Positions 5,271 to 7,281 of a stretch of 7,281 bases of DNA are shown piece by piece. Under the pieces are notes generated by a model. The model saw only the letters and a list, made by a program, of their open reading frames with translations. It was not told the origin of the DNA and did no database searches. This DNA comes from SCUN01 sp964343975 (lineage in GTDB: Bacteria; Acidobacteriota; Vicinamibacteria; Vicinamibacterales; SCN-69-37), in NCBI GenBank assembly GCA_964343975.1, contig CAYFLU010000167.1, positions 1 to 7,281 on the forward strand, in the 5' to 3' direction. The first letter of the stretch is position 1. The number at the start of each line of letters is the position of its first letter. A program made the position numbers and the translations under genes.

Positions 5271-7235
5271 ATGAGCCAGATTTCCATCACCCTCCCCGAT
5301 GGGTCCGTGCGCAGTGTGCCCTCGGGCACGCCGGTGCGAGACTTTGCCTCCTCGGCGCTCCCTCTGGGCGTCGTGAAGAAAGCCATTGCCGCCTACGTGG
5401 ACGACCGGCTGGTGGATCTGACGTTCCCGCTCGAGGCCGACGCCAAGCTCCGGCTCGTGTTGCCCGAAGGCCAGGACGCGCTGCAGCTGTACCGCCACTC
5501 GACGGCGCACCTGCTGGCCGCGGCGGTCACGAATCTCTTCCCCGGTGTGCAGTGCGGCATCGGCCCGGCCACCGACGAAGGCTTCTTCTACGACTTCGTC
5601 GTGGAGCGCCCGTTCGTGCCGGAGGATCTCGAAAAGATCGAGAAGAAGATGCGCGAGATGGCGCAGCAGGACTTCGTCTACGAGCGCCAGCTGTGGCCGC
5701 GCGACGAAGCCATCGAGTTCTTCCGCCAGCGCGGTGAACCGCTCAAGGTGCAGCTGATCGAAGAGAAGACGGCCGGCCAGCCGTTCGTCTCGTGCTACAC
5801 GATCAAGGATCGCGAGACCTTCGTCGACTTCTGCACGGGCCCGCACGTGCCGTCCACCGGCAAGCTGAAGGCCTTCAAGCTGCTCACCACCTCGAACGCG
5901 TACTGGAAGGGCGACGCCCGCAACCAGCCGATGCAGCGCGTCTACGGCACGTCGTTTTTCAAGGACGACGACCTCAAGGCGTATCTCACGCAGATCGAGG
6001 AAGCCAAGAAGCGCGACCATCGCAAGCTCGGCAAGGATCTCGGGCTGTTCATGTTCCACCAGTGGGCGCCGGGCGGCGCGTTCTGGCTGGGCAAGGGCAC
6101 GCTCGTCTACAACCTGCTCGCCAACTACATGCGCGAGGTGTTGTTCCCGGCCGGCTACGACGAGGTCAAGACGCCGATCATCTTCAACAAGGCGCTCTGG
6201 GAAACTTCGGGGCACTGGCACCACTACCGCGAGAACATGTTCCTGGTCGAGTCGAAGGATGCGACCGCGCAGGACCTGAAGCCGGGCGAAACGCACACGC
6301 CCGACATGGCCACCAAGGCGATGAACTGCCCGGGCCACATGGTGCTCTTCGGGAGCGAGACGCGCAGCTACCGCGACCTCCCGCTGCGCTTCCACGAGCA
6401 GACGGCCCTCCACCGCAACGAAGCGTCGGGCGTGCTCTCGGGCCTCACGCGCGTGCGGCAGTTCTCGCAGGACGACGCGCATTGCTTCGTGATGGAGTCG
6501 CAGATCGGCGAGGAAGTCGAGCGGCTGCTCAACCTCGTCAAGCGGGTCTACGGCGACTTCCGGCTGAACTACGAAGTGAAGCTCTCGACCCGGCCGGCCG
6601 AGTATCTCGGCGAGCAGGCCACCTGGGATCACGCGGAGAGCGAGCTCAAGCGGGCGCTCGAGAGCGCCGGCGTGTCTTACACGATCAACGAAGGCGACGG
6701 CGCGTTCTACGGGCCGAAGATCGACTTCGACATCACCGACGCGATCGGCCGGAAGTGGCAGTGCGGTACGATCCAGCTCGACTACCAGCTTCCCGCCCGG
6801 TTCGGCCTGAAATACATCGGGGCCGACAATGCCGAGCACCAGCCCGTGGTCATCCACCGGGCCATTTTCGGCAGCTTTGAGCGGTTCATCGGCATCCTGA
6901 TCGAGCACTTCGCGGGGGCCTTCCCCCTGTGGCTGGCGCCCGTCCAGGTGACCGTCCTCCCCATCGCCGACCGGCACCTCGAGTATGCCGACGCGGTGGA
7001 GGCCCAGTTGAAGGCGGCGGGCCTCCGGGTCACGCTAGACCGTCGGGTGGAGAAGATTGGTTATAAGATTCGAGAGGCCCAGCTCCAGAAGGTGCCCTAC
7101 ATGCTCGTGATCGGTGATCGCGAGGTGGCGGAAGGCACCGTGTCTGTGAGAACGCGGGCGGGCGGCGACCAGGGCGGGACCCCGGTGGCAGCGTTTGTGG
7201 AAGCCGCGCGCGATGAAGTCGCGCGGCGGGCCTGA
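5271..7235 (+). CDS. thrS: Threonyl-tRNA synthetase
   Basis: This 654-aa class II aminoacyl-tRNA synthetase charges tRNA-Thr in the cytoplasm. Domains in order: TGS at about 1-65 (ISITLPDGSVRSV); editing domain with HSTAH (His76, His80) and FCTGPH (Cys188, His192), which removes mischarged serine; catalytic core from about 255 to 535 with zinc ligands Cys353 (MNCPGH), His404 (DDAHCF) and His529 (VIHRAIFGSFERF), and the motif 2 segment LRFHEQTALHRNE; then a C-terminal anticodon-binding domain (VTVLPIADRHLEYA onwards). The Cys353-His404 spacing of 51 equals that of E. coli Cys334-His385. E. coli ThrRS is 642 aa, so it is full length. I took the ATG at 5271; a TTG at 5265 would add two residues. 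There is no Shine-Dalgarno sequence, only the 10-nt U-rich gap after the tRNA CCA. Confidence 0.97.
   Translation: MSQISITLPDGSVRSVPSGTPVRDFASSALPLGVVKKAIAAYVDDRLVDLTFPLEADAKLRLVLPEGQDALQLYRHSTAHLLAAAVTNLFPGVQCGIGPATDEGFFYDFVVERPFVPEDLEKIEKKMREMAQQDFVYERQLWPRDEAIEFFRQRGEPLKVQLIEEKTAGQPFVSCYTIKDRETFVDFCTGPHVPSTGKLKAFKLLTTSNAYWKGDARNQPMQRVYGTSFFKDDDLKAYLTQIEEAKKRDHRKLGKDLGLFMFHQWAPGGAFWLGKGTLVYNLLANYMREVLFPAGYDEVKTPIIFNKALWETSGHWHHYRENMFLVESKDATAQDLKPGETHTPDMATKAMNCPGHMVLFGSETRSYRDLPLRFHEQTALHRNEASGVLSGLTRVRQFSQDDAHCFVMESQIGEEVERLLNLVKRVYGDFRLNYEVKLSTRPAEYLGEQATWDHAESELKRALESAGVSYTINEGDGAFYGPKIDFDITDAIGRKWQCGTIQLDYQLPARFGLKYIGADNAEHQPVVIHRAIFGSFERFIGILIEHFAGAFPLWLAPVQVTVLPIADRHLEYADAVEAQLKAAGLRVTLDRRVEKIGYKIREAQLQKVPYMLVIGDREVAEGTVSVRTRAGGDQGGTPVAAFVEAARDEVARRA
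7203..7227 (+). promoter_or_regulatory. GC-rich stem-loop at the end of thrS
   Basis: GCCGCGCG (7203-7210) pairs perfectly over 8 bp with CGCGCGGC (7220-7227) around the loop CGATGAAGT, within the last codons of thrS. No U-tract follows, so it should not end transcription. It lies 6 nt upstream of the Shine-Dalgarno sequence of the next gene and could affect its translation or RNA processing. It may also be a by-product of GC-rich codons. Confidence 0.35.
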
Positions 7236-7240
7236 GGGGG
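7234..7240 (+). promoter_or_regulatory. Strong ribosome binding site of infC
   Basis: GAGGGGG lies just after the thrS stop (it overlaps its last two bases) and 5 nt before the ATC at 7246. The spacing decides for ATC as the start, since neither ATG, GTG nor TTG lies in this frame at a fitting distance. Confidence 0.6.
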
Positions 7241-7245
7241 TAGTT

Positions 7246-7281
7246 ATCGCTTTTGATCGCACGCCGCGGCGAGATGATCGC
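7246..7281 (+). CDS. infC: Translation initiation factor IF-3, first 12 codons (AUC start)
   Basis: Twelve codons remain before the right edge and read (I/M)AFDRTPRRDDR with no stop. The basic, short N-terminal tail resembles the region that precedes the RINxxIR motif in IF3 proteins. The location 10 bp after thrS is the classic thrS-infC-rpmI-rplT order. infC is known for rare start codons (AUU in E. coli), which IF3 itself discriminates against, giving autoregulation. An ATC start therefore fits. The call rests on synteny, spacing and start-codon habit, because the diagnostic motifs are outside the window. A TTG at 7253 in another frame is the alternative. Confidence 0.6.
   Translation, partial: MAFDRTPRRDDR

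Noticed and set aside
5142..6977. 611-codon open frame on the minus strand opposite thrS
   Set aside because: It is the mirror of the thrS coding frame and runs across the tRNA gene; high GC makes such antisense frames long. thrS is certain.

Overview
The window is high-GC bacterial chromosome carrying mostly housekeeping genes. Protein style, gene content (ruvX-mltG, an S41-like PDZ protein, HU, tRNA-Val, thrS-infC) and codon preference (CCG, GGC, ACG) suggest an uncultured soil or sediment bacterium, most likely Acidobacteriota (Vicinamibacteria-like). The taxonomic guess is inference. I see no mobile element, CRISPR array, integrase or defence system.

Layout. Positions 1-877 (minus strand) hold a two-gene operon: ruvX (pre-16S rRNA nuclease/YqgF family) overlapping mltG (septum-type endolytic transglycosylase) by one base. 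mltG runs off the left edge. Divergent from it, at 903-2978 (+), is a large lipoprotein of the alkaline phosphatase/nucleotide pyrophosphatase superfamily with all expected metal ligands. A 12-bp perfect palindrome, AGGATATATCCT, sits in the 25-bp gap and gives both genes a TATCCT -10 box almost on top of the start codon. The lipoprotein gene ends one base from a convergent, unrecognised 169-aa gene (2980-3489, minus). That gene is in turn divergent from an S41/CtpA-like PDZ protein (3548-4717, +) that seems to have lost both catalytic residues.

Positions 4718-5132 hold the nucoid protein HU (90 aa) with its leader and a strong intrinsic terminator. A new transcription unit starts immediately afterwards: a promoter, tRNA-Val(GAC), then thrS (threonyl-tRNA synthetase, 654 aa) only 10 nt after the tRNA CCA end. 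The last 36 bases look like the beginning of infC (IF3) with a rare AUC start codon behind a strong Shine-Dalgarno sequence, the usual thrS-infC order.

The most interesting signal is regulatory. Four of the protein starts have a TANNNT box 6-7 nt before the start codon and no Shine-Dalgarno sequence. This points to leaderless transcription, including one symmetrical bidirectional promoter. Other points worth checking are the inactive-looking S41 protein, the tRNA-Val/thrS junction and the AUC start of infC.
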